10,875 nucleotides of DNA, from NCBI GenBank assembly GCA_947448095.1, contig CANFNN010000075.1, forward strand, positions 1 to 10,875, written 5' to 3'. Source of the stretch: Bacteriovoracaceae bacterium. GTDB lineage: Bacteria > Bdellovibrionota > Bacteriovoracia > Bacteriovoracales > Bacteriovoracaceae. Below the pieces are notes generated by a model, which had not been told where the DNA came from, ran no database searches, and saw nothing but the letters and a program-made list of their open reading frames with translations. Of this stretch, positions 1 to 6,895 are shown in pieces. The translations under genes were made by a program, and so were the position numbers. Position 1 is the stretch's first letter; each line of letters opens with the position of its first letter.

Positions 1-246
1 CGAATTTATTTTTATTACCTTGCTTGCACCCTTCATCCTGACATTTGTTTTGATGGAATCAAAGATTACGAAGTTGAGTTACGAGTTAAGACAGGTAAGC
101 ATGGGGATTTAGATTTTGACTGTAGTTTAGATCAATACACGAGAAAAAAAGAACTAGTGATCCGTCTATGCGCGCCTATTGGGCACAAAATAGAACTCAA
201 ATCCCTCATGAAAGTGAAAGACAATGTTGTTATCCTTAAGGATTAA
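1..246 (+). CDS. C-terminal fragment of an unrecognised protein (5' end outside window)
   Basis: Frame 1 is open from the first base to a TAA at 244-246 and gives the last 81 residues of a protein. No start or ribosome-binding site is in view, so the gene must begin upstream. The fragment is rich in charged residues and alternates hydrophobic and polar residues (for example YEVELRVK and KELVIRLCAP), which suggests beta strands. It has three cysteines and no membrane segment. I do not recognise a family. Its stop codon overlaps the stop of the convergent adenosine deaminase gene by a few bases, as expected for a real gene in a compact genome. No terminator separates the two. Confidence 0.6.
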   Translation, partial: RIYFYYLACTLHPDICFDGIKDYEVELRVKTGKHGDLDFDCSLDQYTRKKELVIRLCAPIGHKIELKSLMKVKDNVVILKD

Positions 247-1469
247 ACAACACCGTGTTTTTTAGCGACTTCATCAAAATACATCATGACATTTTTCGCC
301 CACTGGCGCTTCTCTTTGTATTCTCCGGGATAGAAGCTTTTCTTAAACCCGTAGGCGACTACATCTTTTAAATGCTTCATCGGCACTTCAAAGTTGTTAA
401 GAAGCAGTCCGTATTCATTCGATACCGTGGTGTTTGAGACCAGACGGTTATCAGTACAAATTGTAAGCGACATGCGGTTGGCAAGCATGTGTTTAACGTT
501 ATGATTTTTAATATCTTTAATTTCAGGATTGGTCTGAAGGTTTGATGTCAGACACACTTCAATCGTTGTGCGTTTATCAGCTACAAAAGAAATAAGATCT
601 TTAATGTATTTACTCTTATCAGTGATTTTAGGGTCAACCACTTTTCCTTCATCAAATAAATAATAACCGTGACCAATTCGATCAGCATAACATTCAGTGA
701 TGGCCTGAAAAATACTCTCAGCACCATAAGCTTCACCAGCGTGAACTGTTTTATGCATAAAGTTTTTATGAGCATAGGCATAAACTTCATGAAACTTTCC
801 ACAAGGGTAGCCTTCTTCTTGTCCCGCTAAATCTATTGAGACAATCGGAATCCCTTTCTCATCGCGAATCTTCACTGCACCTCGAACCATTTGCAAGGCC
901 GCAGCTTTGACGATTTCAATATGCTTAGAATATTCCATGGTTTTATAAAAACCAGAGTAATAAGGAGAGTAGCCTTTAGGACCAAAATTTCTCATGGCAC
1001 AGCTAATGATACCGTAGTGAAACTCAGGACGTTTGCCGGCCTTCACATCGGGACGGTTATTGTGTTCTTTTTTAGCGCGCTCAAGACCTTTATAAGAAGC
1101 TTCCATGACTGTTTCCATGGTCAGCCCGGCCTCAACATCCATCATCAATTGTGGGGCAAATCGAGGTTCAATATAATAAACGTTTTCATTTTGGTTATCG
1201 ATCGCAAGCTCATAGGCCACACGTTCAATATTTTCCAAGTCTCGAAGAGCGGCACAAGTGTACTGAAAACCGTGAAGGTACTCACCCAGATTGGCGTAAG
1301 CAGTTTTAAAAACTAATTCACGCAGACCTTCCTCAGTATAAGAGGGCATCTTGATATTATTTTTTTTCGCCATCTCAATCAGTGTGGGGATACGGAGGGA
1401 TCCGTCCATGTGAAGGTGAAGGTCAGATTTAGGAATTTCATGGATAAAGGCGTCAGAGTATTTTGTCAT
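243..1469 (-). CDS. add: Adenosine deaminase (amidohydrolase superfamily)
   Basis: Predicted to convert adenosine or deoxyadenosine to inosine or deoxyinosine plus ammonia in the cytoplasm, for purine salvage. The signature motifs are all present in order. DLHLHMDGS near the N terminus gives metal ligands H18 and H20. SIDLAGQE lies at 211-218. TVHAGE gives metal ligand H243 and catalytic E246. RIGHG contains H267, CLTSN lies at 306-310, and TDNR contains metal ligand D340. At 408 residues it is longer than the usual roughly 330-350; the extra length sits mainly at about 133-185. The textbook TDDP motif reads TDNR, a variant I recall from actinobacterial enzymes, so it need not mean loss of activity. 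There is no signal peptide. The ATG at 1469 places the HxH motif as in the family, but the nearest GGAG lies about 15 nt upstream, so the ribosome-binding site is poor. It lies 50 bp downstream of the lipocalin gene on the same strand and may be co-transcribed with it. Confidence 0.93.
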   Translation of the reverse strand: MTKYSDAFIHEIPKSDLHLHMDGSLRIPTLIEMAKKNNIKMPSYTEEGLRELVFKTAYANLGEYLHGFQYTCAALRDLENIERVAYELAIDNQNENVYYIEPRFAPQLMMDVEAGLTMETVMEASYKGLERAKKEHNNRPDVKAGKRPEFHYGIISCAMRNFGPKGYSPYYSGFYKTMEYSKHIEIVKAAALQMVRGAVKIRDEKGIPIVSIDLAGQEEGYPCGKFHEVYAYAHKNFMHKTVHAGEAYGAESIFQAITECYADRIGHGYYLFDEGKVVDPKITDKSKYIKDLISFVADKRTTIEVCLTSNLQTNPEIKDIKNHNVKHMLANRMSLTICTDNRLVSNTTVSNEYGLLLNNFEVPMKHLKDVVAYGFKKSFYPGEYKEKRQWAKNVMMYFDEVAKKHGVV

Positions 1470-1519
1470 AGTGGAAACAAAATACTCCGACGAGAACTGT
1501 TAGGAAATATCTTTTTCGA

Positions 1520-2038
1520 TTAGAAGCGTGATTTTACTAGTTTAGAGTTATCAAAACCGTCTTTTTGGGCCAAATCTAGGTACTCTTTAACCACTGTCTC
1601 AGGAATTTCAACTGGCGAGCGAGACATGAGCCACAGAGATTTGCGGTTAATAGACCCAACCAGTACGTACTCATAATTCGGATCAAGTTTCATGATGTTG
1701 TAATCACCCTTAACTCGGAAGAGGCGAGTAAAGAACGAGTTAAAAGTAACGATCAATTCAGCATTAGTTGTCGGATTCGTGATCACGGCCTGTCCACTGA
1801 TCGTAGTTACACCCTTCGTTTTTAAACAAGTATTGAAGACGCTGATGGTTTTAGCGTTGATGATTTCATATTCGGCTGTCTGGCCTTTACAGTTACGAGT
1901 AAAGAACTGGGGAAGTGAATAATGGGCATACCATTTACCCACATAACGAGACACATCGACATTTGAAGCTGTGGTAATCGTTTGGGCGATCGAGCTCATG
2001 GAGAGACTCAAAAACAACAGTGCAATTAACTTTTTCAT
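1520..2038 (-). CDS. Exported lipocalin family protein (Blc-like)
   Basis: A 172-residue lipocalin, a family that binds small hydrophobic ligands such as fatty acids or lysophospholipids. A signal peptide spans residues 1-18 (MKKLIALLF..., cleavage likely after SSIA). The family motif VGKWY at 33-37 carries the invariant G-x-W. YEYVLVG (122-128) and SLWLMSRSP (134-142) match the later strands of Blc. Bacterial Blc is normally an outer-membrane lipoprotein. Here there is no lipobox cysteine, so a soluble periplasmic form is predicted. C50 and C71 could form a disulfide. The frame stays open upstream to 2323, but that extension overlaps the YaiI gene and lacks any homology. The ATG at 2038 has AAGGAAG just upstream and starts the signal peptide. 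Adenosine deaminase follows 50 bp downstream, with no obvious functional link. Confidence 0.9.
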   Translation of the reverse strand: MKKLIALLFLSLSMSSIAQTITTASNVDVSRYVGKWYAHYSLPQFFTRNCKGQTAEYEIINAKTISVFNTCLKTKGVTTISGQAVITNPTTNAELIVTFNSFFTRLFRVKGDYNIMKLDPNYEYVLVGSINRKSLWLMSRSPVEIPETVVKEYLDLAQKDGFDNSKLVKSRF

Positions 2039-2128
2039 AACTTCCTTATGGTTAGATAACGAGTAATTATTTTGTAGCAAAGAAGCTTTCTGGTAGCCAT
2101 CGACAAAACTTGAACAGATAATCTTGCT
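2039..2128. promoter_or_regulatory. Divergent promoter region between lipocalin and YaiI genes
   Basis: This 90-bp gap separates two divergent starts and must hold the promoters for both, or at least for the lipocalin. I could not pick convincing -35/-10 pairs on either strand. The lipocalin side has an AAGGAAG ribosome-binding site directly before its ATG. The YaiI side has no visible one. Confidence 0.4.
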
Positions 2129-2590
2129 ATGCTTACCATCTTCATAGACGCCGACGGATGCCCAGTCAAGGACGAAACCTATAAGGTTGCCGCCCGCTAT
2201 CAAATGAAAGTGTTTGTCGTGGCCAACAAAAGAATCACTATACCATTTCATCCTACTGTGGAAATGATCGTGGTTAATTCTGGCCCCGATGAGGCAGACA
2301 ACTGGATTGCTGAAAACATCCAAGAATTTGATATCTGTATTACAGCGGATATTCCGCTGGCCGATCGTTGCTTGAAAAGAAGTGCAAAGGTCCTTGGCGT
2401 CCGAGGCGACGAATTCACTGAGGACATGATAGGCGATGCACTGGCAACGCGTGAATTGATGAAGGAATTACGCGAAATGGGACAAGTCGGTGGAGGTCCT
2501 CCACCGTTTGAAAATCGAGATCGTTCACAGTTTCTTTCAAATCTTGACCGCATCATTCAATTGATAAAAAGAAAAATACCCAAGACCTAA
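2129..2590 (+). CDS. YaiI/YqxD family protein (UPF0178, DUF188)
   Basis: A 153-residue cytoplasmic protein of the conserved UPF0178 family (YaiI in E. coli, YqxD in B. subtilis), whose exact function is unknown; a PIN/NYN-nuclease-like fold has been proposed for the family. Recognisable landmarks are FIDADGCPV at 5-13 (acidic D7 and D9), PDEADNWI at 53-60, DICITADIPLADR at 68-80, VRGDEFTEDMI at 91-101, and GGGPPPFENRDRSQF at 121-135. Length is normal for the family. The ATG at 2129 puts the DADGCP motif at the expected distance from the N terminus. No good Shine-Dalgarno sequence is visible, so translation may be weak or leaderless. It diverges from the lipocalin gene and stands alone. Confidence 0.93.
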   Translation: MLTIFIDADGCPVKDETYKVAARYQMKVFVVANKRITIPFHPTVEMIVVNSGPDEADNWIAENIQEFDICITADIPLADRCLKRSAKVLGVRGDEFTEDMIGDALATRELMKELREMGQVGGGPPPFENRDRSQFLSNLDRIIQLIKRKIPKT

Positions 2591-2598
2591 ATGCAATA

Positions 2599-2626
2599 AT
2601 AATGGCCACCTTGCGATGACCATTAT
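2599..2626 (+). terminator. Weak hairpin downstream of YaiI gene, possible terminator
   Basis: ATAATGG at 2599-2605 is the reverse complement of CCATTAT at 2620-2626, with a 14-nt loop that can pair partly. It starts 8 nt after the YaiI stop. The stem is short and AT-rich, and no T-run follows, so termination here is only a possibility. Confidence 0.2.
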
Positions 2627-2725
2627 CAACTTTAAGCTTTAATTACTTAGAGCTCTCGGCAATAAGACCTTATCAACTTCACGAGACATTCACACATTGT
2701 TTATCCTGAAATTTACCTCAAGATT

Positions 2726-2750
2726 ATTCGCAGCATTTGGCTATGCGAAT
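2726..2750. promoter_or_regulatory. Perfect dyad ATTCGCA-N11-TGCGAAT, candidate operator
   Basis: Two exact 7-bp inverted arms with centres 18 bp apart lie 48 bp upstream of the dehydrogenase ATG, where a repressor operator would sit. Such spacing suits a homodimeric helix-turn-helix regulator. No regulator gene is adjacent, and a matching promoter could not be picked with confidence. It could also be an RNA hairpin in the leader. Confidence 0.35.
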
Positions 2751-2787
2751 TTTCAAACACTAAGTTCTCATCTTAAATTCTAAAAAA

Positions 2788-2793
2788 AGGTGG
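2788..2793 (+). promoter_or_regulatory. Ribosome-binding site AGGTGG that fixes the dehydrogenase start
   Basis: AGGTGG lies 5 nt before the ATG at 2799. In-frame GTG codons at 2790 and 2793 overlap this site and so cannot be the main start. Confidence 0.75.
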
Positions 2794-2798
2794 TGCAC

Positions 2799-3746
2799 AT
2801 GGAAAAGTGGACAACTGAAATGATTGGATCTCATATTGGTAAAACTGCTCTCATCACGCAAGGATGCGAGGGAAGTGGACTTGAAGTGGCGAGAGAACTT
2901 GCACGACATGGAATGCGCGTAATTATTTGCGCAGAAGATGTTGTTCAGGGTGAACTCGCAATCAGAGATTTGAGATCGAGCATGTATGGAGCAGAAGTTT
3001 CTTATGAGCATGTGGATCTTGATGATCTCGAATCAGTAAAGCACCTGTCAGACAAAATTTTAACGGAATATTCTCAAATTGATCTTTTAATAAATAATGC
3101 GGATTTTTTACCCCCTGCCTTTAAAACCAATTCGGTTCAGGGACATGAATTGATGTTTGCCAAAAATTATCTCTCCCAATTTTCACTTACTGCTCGATTA
3201 TTTCCTCTGTTACTTGCAGCGAGGGAAGGAAGAGTTATTTTTCAAAGTTCACAGGAGCACCATAGGGGAGTCATTGATTTTTTCGATTTAAACGGCGCAC
3301 TTTATTATGAGCCCCATAGGGCCTATGCTCAGTCAAAATTAGCACTGCTGACTTTTGCCAAGGAATTAGACCGCCGACTGAGGCTGACCGAAATCGACCT
3401 AAAAAGTATTCCCGTTCATGCGGGTGGTTTTCACACTCCTTTTCTTGCAAAGTTTTTGAACTATGCACTTGGCCAGACGCCGCTTCAAGGGGCACTTCCC
3501 ATTTTATTTGCAGCGACTTCTGAGGATGCGAGAGGTGGGCATTATTATGGGCCAGATGGTTTCAAGGGAGCGTGGGGGGATCCAAGTGAACTTGAATGTG
3601 CTGATTTGGCGAAAAATATACAAGTTGCTAGTAAGCTTTGGGAGGTTTCTGAGGCGATAACGGGATTAGATTTTCCAGTCAGAGATCTGCGAAATGTGCT
3701 TCCCTTTCAGAATCGTGATCACTTTCAGCCGGGTCATTTTATTTAA
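2799..3746 (+). CDS. Short-chain dehydrogenase/reductase, divergent cofactor motif
   Basis: A 315-residue classical SDR resembling the retinol-dehydrogenase/WWOX-like bacterial oxidoreductases, predicted to use NAD(P)(H) in the cytoplasm. Substrate is unknown. The catalytic set is present: N123 (AKNYLSQF), S150/S151 (FQSSQEHH), and Y176/K180 in YAQSK. The C-terminal block HYYGPDGF (248-255), then LWEVSEAITGL (280-290), is typical of this subgroup. Three conserved spots deviate. The glycine-rich TGxxxGxG reads TQGCEGSG at 20-27, so the first glycine is glutamine. NNAG reads NNAD at 99-102. The usual PG after strand six reads HAGG at 207-210. Cofactor binding may therefore be altered. The start is decided by the ribosome-binding site at 2788-2793. 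The 3' end overlaps the convergent peptidase gene by 8 bp. Confidence 0.88.
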   Translation: MEKWTTEMIGSHIGKTALITQGCEGSGLEVARELARHGMRVIICAEDVVQGELAIRDLRSSMYGAEVSYEHVDLDDLESVKHLSDKILTEYSQIDLLINNADFLPPAFKTNSVQGHELMFAKNYLSQFSLTARLFPLLLAAREGRVIFQSSQEHHRGVIDFFDLNGALYYEPHRAYAQSKLALLTFAKELDRRLRLTEIDLKSIPVHAGGFHTPFLAKFLNYALGQTPLQGALPILFAATSEDARGGHYYGPDGFKGAWGDPSELECADLAKNIQVASKLWEVSEAITGLDFPVRDLRNVLPFQNRDHFQPGHFI

Positions 3747-5709
3747 GAACACTCTCTGTGTATTCTTTCCACTCTTCGTCGCTAAATTCATGCCTACGAT
3801 TCTTTTCGGATTGCTTTTTGACACACCAATCTTGAATCGATGGAATCGGGGTACCTTCCTTCACGCCCATTGAAGAAAGCATGTTGCTGCTTTTGGCATA
3901 GGTAAGGGAACAAAATTCTTCAGGTGTCTTTTTTTTCCAATCCTTCATCTCATACAACAAGACAGACTCATGACGGTTGTGCCACGAAAGAGTTTCTTTA
4001 ATCTCAGCTTCGACTTTTTTCATCGCCACTTTTGTAGTTTCCTGACTCATCAGGTGATCTTCTAAAGCAGCATCCCGTTTGGCTTCCAGAGCGGTTAATG
4101 CTTCTGCTTTAAAAAGTGGTGGGGCTTTATAGGCAGAAAAATATCCACTGTTCCAGCGCTCTGAGTCCTTATCTTTTTTGATAATAGTTTTTAAGTGGCA
4201 ATGAGCGAAGTCATCTTTAGAGATCGCTTGAAACACTTGGGCGCGGCAAGCCTCTTGATAAATTCTCCAGGAATAATCTTCACTATCGAGAGGCTTGTTG
4301 GCCATTTCTTTTGGAATGGCCTCACTAATCGATGTTTTCACAATAGATTCGATTGCTTCGGGAATACCTTTTGCCTTCTCAATCATTTTCAGCTTTAGGG
4401 CTTCATCATTTGCAATGAGAATTCCCAAACCACTTAGAACTTGATCCCTGTTCGCTTGAGTATCTGGAATTTGTGCTAACGAAAGGGCTTCGGCAATACG
4501 ATTAGAAGAATTGGTTTGACCCGAAGTCATAAGTTTTACGGAGCATTTTTTCATTTCTTCATCCTTTGGAGGATAAGAAAATGAATCCGCACAGGCCTTT
4601 GAAACTTCTTGAGCACTGAATGTCTGTTCATGAAGGGAATCAGATATTTTTTCAAGGATACTGTTTTGGGCGAGTTTTAGTTTCTCTTCCGAAATAGGTG
4701 AGCAGGATTTGACTTCAATATATTCAATTCCTTTGGCGACCTTGGTTTTAATGAATTCATATTTTTTGGGACATTTGGTCTTAAAGGCCTGAGCATTGTA
4801 GCGGTAGGTACTCATGGATTCAGCGAAATCTTCCCACGGATTTGTCGCCCCATATTCAGTAATCTGACACGCATTCGGATCAGCAGTCCAATTGTCTCCG
4901 GTTTTTACCCAAGAGCTTTGCGCTAACCATTCCGGGGACTCGTCCAAATTTCCTAGCTTACTTGATACGTTGTGCGAGGATTCATGAAAGATGGTGTATT
5001 GCTTTTCTCTGGCAGGTTCTGTATCCCAAGAATCAAAAAGCATCACGACAGCATTGGCCACAACATTGGAGTCGTAGTTTTTAAGCGTATAGCCACGTTT
5101 AAAATGAGTCAGTCGCTGATTGTCTTTGCCTAAGGGAATAAGATGCGCAGGAAGATCTTCGATTCCCATTAGAACATCATTCATTTCAGCTTCTGTGAAA
5201 CGGTCAGAGTTTTGAAAGGCAAACTCTGAAGAATTGAAATGATGCTTTAAATTCAAATAGAGAATTTTCTCAGACAGTCCTTTGCCCCATATCTTTTCCA
5301 TGGCACATCTAACTTTTTGGCATTCCGGATTTATCTTATAATCAACCTGAAAGTTTTTTTGTAAGTCAGGTTCGGGGAAAATCCCGAAGCCATCTTTGGC
5401 CGTCGTAAAATTTTTAAATGCTTCGATGAGAGCAGGACTTTCGTTTTGAAAATTAACACCGTTAATTTGGGCATTGGCCGAACCAGCTGTTTTGGATTTA
5501 ATGAAATCATCTAAATCTTTAGCACTAGGCGGGTTAACTGTTTTACAGGGAGCTTTTTCGATTTGTTCGGCATTGGCCCCATGCCAATCAAGAAGCTTTT
5601 GCAGGTCTTTGATATCCACTGTAGGTACATTTAAAGGCACGCAATCATTACTGACCTGGGCCCAAGCGGAAAAACTGATCAGAGCTAAAATGAGAATCCC
5701 ACTTTTCAT
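3739..5709 (-). CDS. Exported HExxH zinc-metallopeptidase-like protein (gluzincin type)
   Basis: A 656-residue protein with a signal peptide (1-17, cleavage after SAWA), so it acts in the periplasm, on the surface or outside. HESSH at 242-246 is a zinc-peptidase motif (ligands H242 and H246, catalytic E243). WEDFAESMSTYRYN at 292-305 fits the third-ligand helix of anthrax-lethal-factor-like gluzincins (E293, 47 residues after H246). Those peptidases have a similar spacing. The flanking 100-240 region is probably the rest of the catalytic domain. Residues 340-656 are largely helical and charged, and I do not recognise them. Thirteen cysteines are spread along the mature chain, which suggests disulfides. 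GAGG lies 5 nt before the ATG, and that ATG overlaps the stop of the preceding gene (ATGA). The pair is thus an operon with translational coupling. The substrate is unknown; a role in attacking prey or remodelling the envelope is only inference. Confidence 0.75.
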   Translation of the reverse strand: MKSGILILALISFSAWAQVSNDCVPLNVPTVDIKDLQKLLDWHGANAEQIEKAPCKTVNPPSAKDLDDFIKSKTAGSANAQINGVNFQNESPALIEAFKNFTTAKDGFGIFPEPDLQKNFQVDYKINPECQKVRCAMEKIWGKGLSEKILYLNLKHHFNSSEFAFQNSDRFTEAEMNDVLMGIEDLPAHLIPLGKDNQRLTHFKRGYTLKNYDSNVVANAVVMLFDSWDTEPAREKQYTIFHESSHNVSSKLGNLDESPEWLAQSSWVKTGDNWTADPNACQITEYGATNPWEDFAESMSTYRYNAQAFKTKCPKKYEFIKTKVAKGIEYIEVKSCSPISEEKLKLAQNSILEKISDSLHEQTFSAQEVSKACADSFSYPPKDEEMKKCSVKLMTSGQTNSSNRIAEALSLAQIPDTQANRDQVLSGLGILIANDEALKLKMIEKAKGIPEAIESIVKTSISEAIPKEMANKPLDSEDYSWRIYQEACRAQVFQAISKDDFAHCHLKTIIKKDKDSERWNSGYFSAYKAPPLFKAEALTALEAKRDAALEDHLMSQETTKVAMKKVEAEIKETLSWHNRHESVLLYEMKDWKKKTPEEFCSLTYAKSSNMLSSMGVKEGTPIPSIQDWCVKKQSEKNRRHEFSDEEWKEYTESVLK

Positions 5710-6143
5710 GGGAGCCTCACTGAATAAATGGTTTTAGATACTGGATCAATAATGAGTTCTGATCCCTTTTCTTCGAGTTTTAAAAAACGGCCGATACTCT
5801 TTCCTTCTGTGGGGAAGGGAGTGAAGTTTTTCAAATTTATGTGCTTTTGAAGAAGTATAAGATCCGGTTTCTTTCCGGTAAAAGTATAATGAAGGGAAGT
5901 TAAAACATTTGATTCAAAGGTCAATTCAAGCGCGTATTTCAGACCATCTTTTTCCCAATAATATCTTGTTCCTTGAATATGTTGTGCTTTACCCAGATTC
6001 TTTTCTACTTCTGTGAGAGTTGTCTGGCGTGTTTTGAATTCGCTGATGGGCTTTGGAAGAAAGGTTTTCACTTCCTGCTGCCAGCTGGAGTTAGCGAAGA
6101 CGTTAAGACAAATGAACAGTGCAATGAGTCCAATTCGATTCAT
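5706..6143 (-). CDS. Small exported protein, BamE/SmpA-like region
   Basis: A 145-residue protein with a signal peptide (1-17, cleavage after NVFA) and no lipobox, so it is probably soluble in the periplasm. Residues 38-88 (a T-x-x-E-V-E-K-x-L-G-K turn, then YYWEKDGLKYALELTFESNVL) recall the BamE/SmpA-OmlA fold: a helix, then strands carrying an aromatic residue and a closing 'F...v' strand. This is pattern resemblance, not a firm family assignment. It is the first gene of an operon with the zinc-peptidase-like protein, whose ATG overlaps this TGA. It may be an inhibitor, chaperone or partner of that enzyme, but nothing in the sequence proves this. No Shine-Dalgarno sequence precedes the ATG. 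Instead a sigma-28-like promoter ends 6 nt upstream, suggesting a leaderless transcript. Confidence 0.78.
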   Translation of the reverse strand: MNRIGLIALFICLNVFANSSWQQEVKTFLPKPISEFKTRQTTLTEVEKNLGKAQHIQGTRYYWEKDGLKYALELTFESNVLTSLHYTFTGKKPDLILLQKHINLKNFTPFPTEGKSIGRFLKLEEKGSELIIDPVSKTIYSVRLP

Positions 6144-6149
6144 TCTGAC

Positions 6150-6176
6150 TTATCGGTAACTTATCAAAAAGGTTTA
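6150..6176 (-). promoter_or_regulatory. Sigma-28 (FliA) type promoter for the metallopeptidase operon
   Basis: Reading the minus strand, TAAACCTT (6176-6169), an 11-nt spacer and ACCGATAA (6157-6150) match the enterobacterial FliA consensus TAAAGTTT-N11-GCCGATAA at 13 of 16 positions, with exact spacing. The element ends 6 nt before the ATG at 6143, so transcription would start at about the start codon. By my rough estimate, the 11 core bases at fixed spacing would occur by chance about 0.005 times in both strands of this window with equal base use, and somewhat more often in AT-rich DNA. Confidence 0.6.
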
Positions 6177-6345
6177 GTAATATTGTTTGGCCCTTTTTTC
6201 TTGATTGGTATCTCAAACATTTAGTCGATGCATCGTAAGGGAATAAATTTTTTTTCATCTGGAGCCATTATTTTTCTCTATCCGACGTTTGCCCTATATC
6301 TATCGTTAGAGAAAATGATAAATAATTTGAGAACTTTTTATGAGT

Positions 6346-6349
6346 GAGG
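6346..6349 (+). promoter_or_regulatory. Ribosome-binding site GAGG that fixes the membrane-protein start
   Basis: GAGG sits 5 nt before the ATG at 6355, which begins a canonical signal peptide. An in-frame ATG at 6340 would add five residues, has no ribosome-binding site, and lies upstream of this one. Confidence 0.75.
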
Positions 6350-6354
6350 TATTT

Positions 6355-6885
6355 ATGAAGTCCCTGTTGGTGTTAATGGTTTTATTCTTTTCTCAGATGG
6401 CGTTGGCCGATATTTCACTTGAGGAATTAGGCGTGAATGCAGAAGCTCCAAAAAAAGAGCCTAGTTTTTCTGCTTCTCAAATGCGTTTGAGAACTGAAAA
6501 ACTCAAAACCCATGAAGTCTTAGGATTGATTACGCTGGGAGCTATGACGGCGACCTATTTTACCGGCGGAAGCGCTATGGATAACAACACGCACATGTAT
6601 TTAGGAATGACGACTGCTGCCCTTTATATGACAACGGCTTATTATTCCTTAACTGCACCTAAGCCAATGGGTGTAGTTGATCGAGGTCGCATTAAATGGC
6701 ACAAGGGACTTGCTTGGGTCCACTTTCCGGCCATGATCCTTACGCCAATTTTAGGTTATATGTACAAAAGACATGAAGAAGATGGCAAAAAACATGGCTC
6801 TTTAGAGAGTCAGCATTCTACCGTCGCGACAATTCTATATGGATCTTTTGCTATTTCTGCAGCTCTAATGGTTGTTGAATTTTAA
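6355..6885 (+). CDS. Four-helix histidine-rich membrane protein, possible b-type cytochrome
   Basis: A 176-residue protein with a signal peptide or signal anchor (1-18, ending ALA), a polar stretch at 19-50, and four predicted membrane helices at about 53-72, 80-99, 119-137 and 156-175. Histidines sit at or near the helix ends: H53, H80, H116, H123 and H154. This arrangement would suit bis-histidine haem ligation of the cytochrome b561 kind, but I cannot assign the protein to a named family. Supporting context: 10 bp downstream lies a YceI-like gene, and YceI is paired with the b561-like YceJ in E. coli. A role in envelope electron transfer is therefore plausible. Without haem evidence it could equally be a non-haem membrane protein. 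Confidence 0.7.
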   Translation: MKSLLVLMVLFFSQMALADISLEELGVNAEAPKKEPSFSASQMRLRTEKLKTHEVLGLITLGAMTATYFTGGSAMDNNTHMYLGMTTAALYMTTAYYSLTAPKPMGVVDRGRIKWHKGLAWVHFPAMILTPILGYMYKRHEEDGKKHGSLESQHSTVATILYGSFAISAALMVVEF

Positions 6886-6895
6886 GGAGAATTAA

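Noticed and set aside
2039..2323. Upstream in-frame extension of the lipocalin gene (95 codons)
   Set aside because: It overlaps the well-supported YaiI gene on the opposite strand, and the internal ATG at 2038 has a ribosome-binding site and begins a signal peptide.
2623..2679. Direct repeat TTATCAACTT at 2623-2632 and 2670-2679
   Set aside because: It is short and AT-rich, with a spacing of 47 bp that suggests no known arrangement; it is likely chance.
2599..2798. Possible small RNA or riboswitch between YaiI and SDR genes
   Set aside because: No known riboswitch consensus is recognisable; only a weak hairpin and the dyad stand out.
6226..6235. Perfect palindrome CGATGCATCG in the divergent gap
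   Set aside because: A 10-bp palindrome without spacer or repeats is common by chance, and its place relative to a promoter is unclear.
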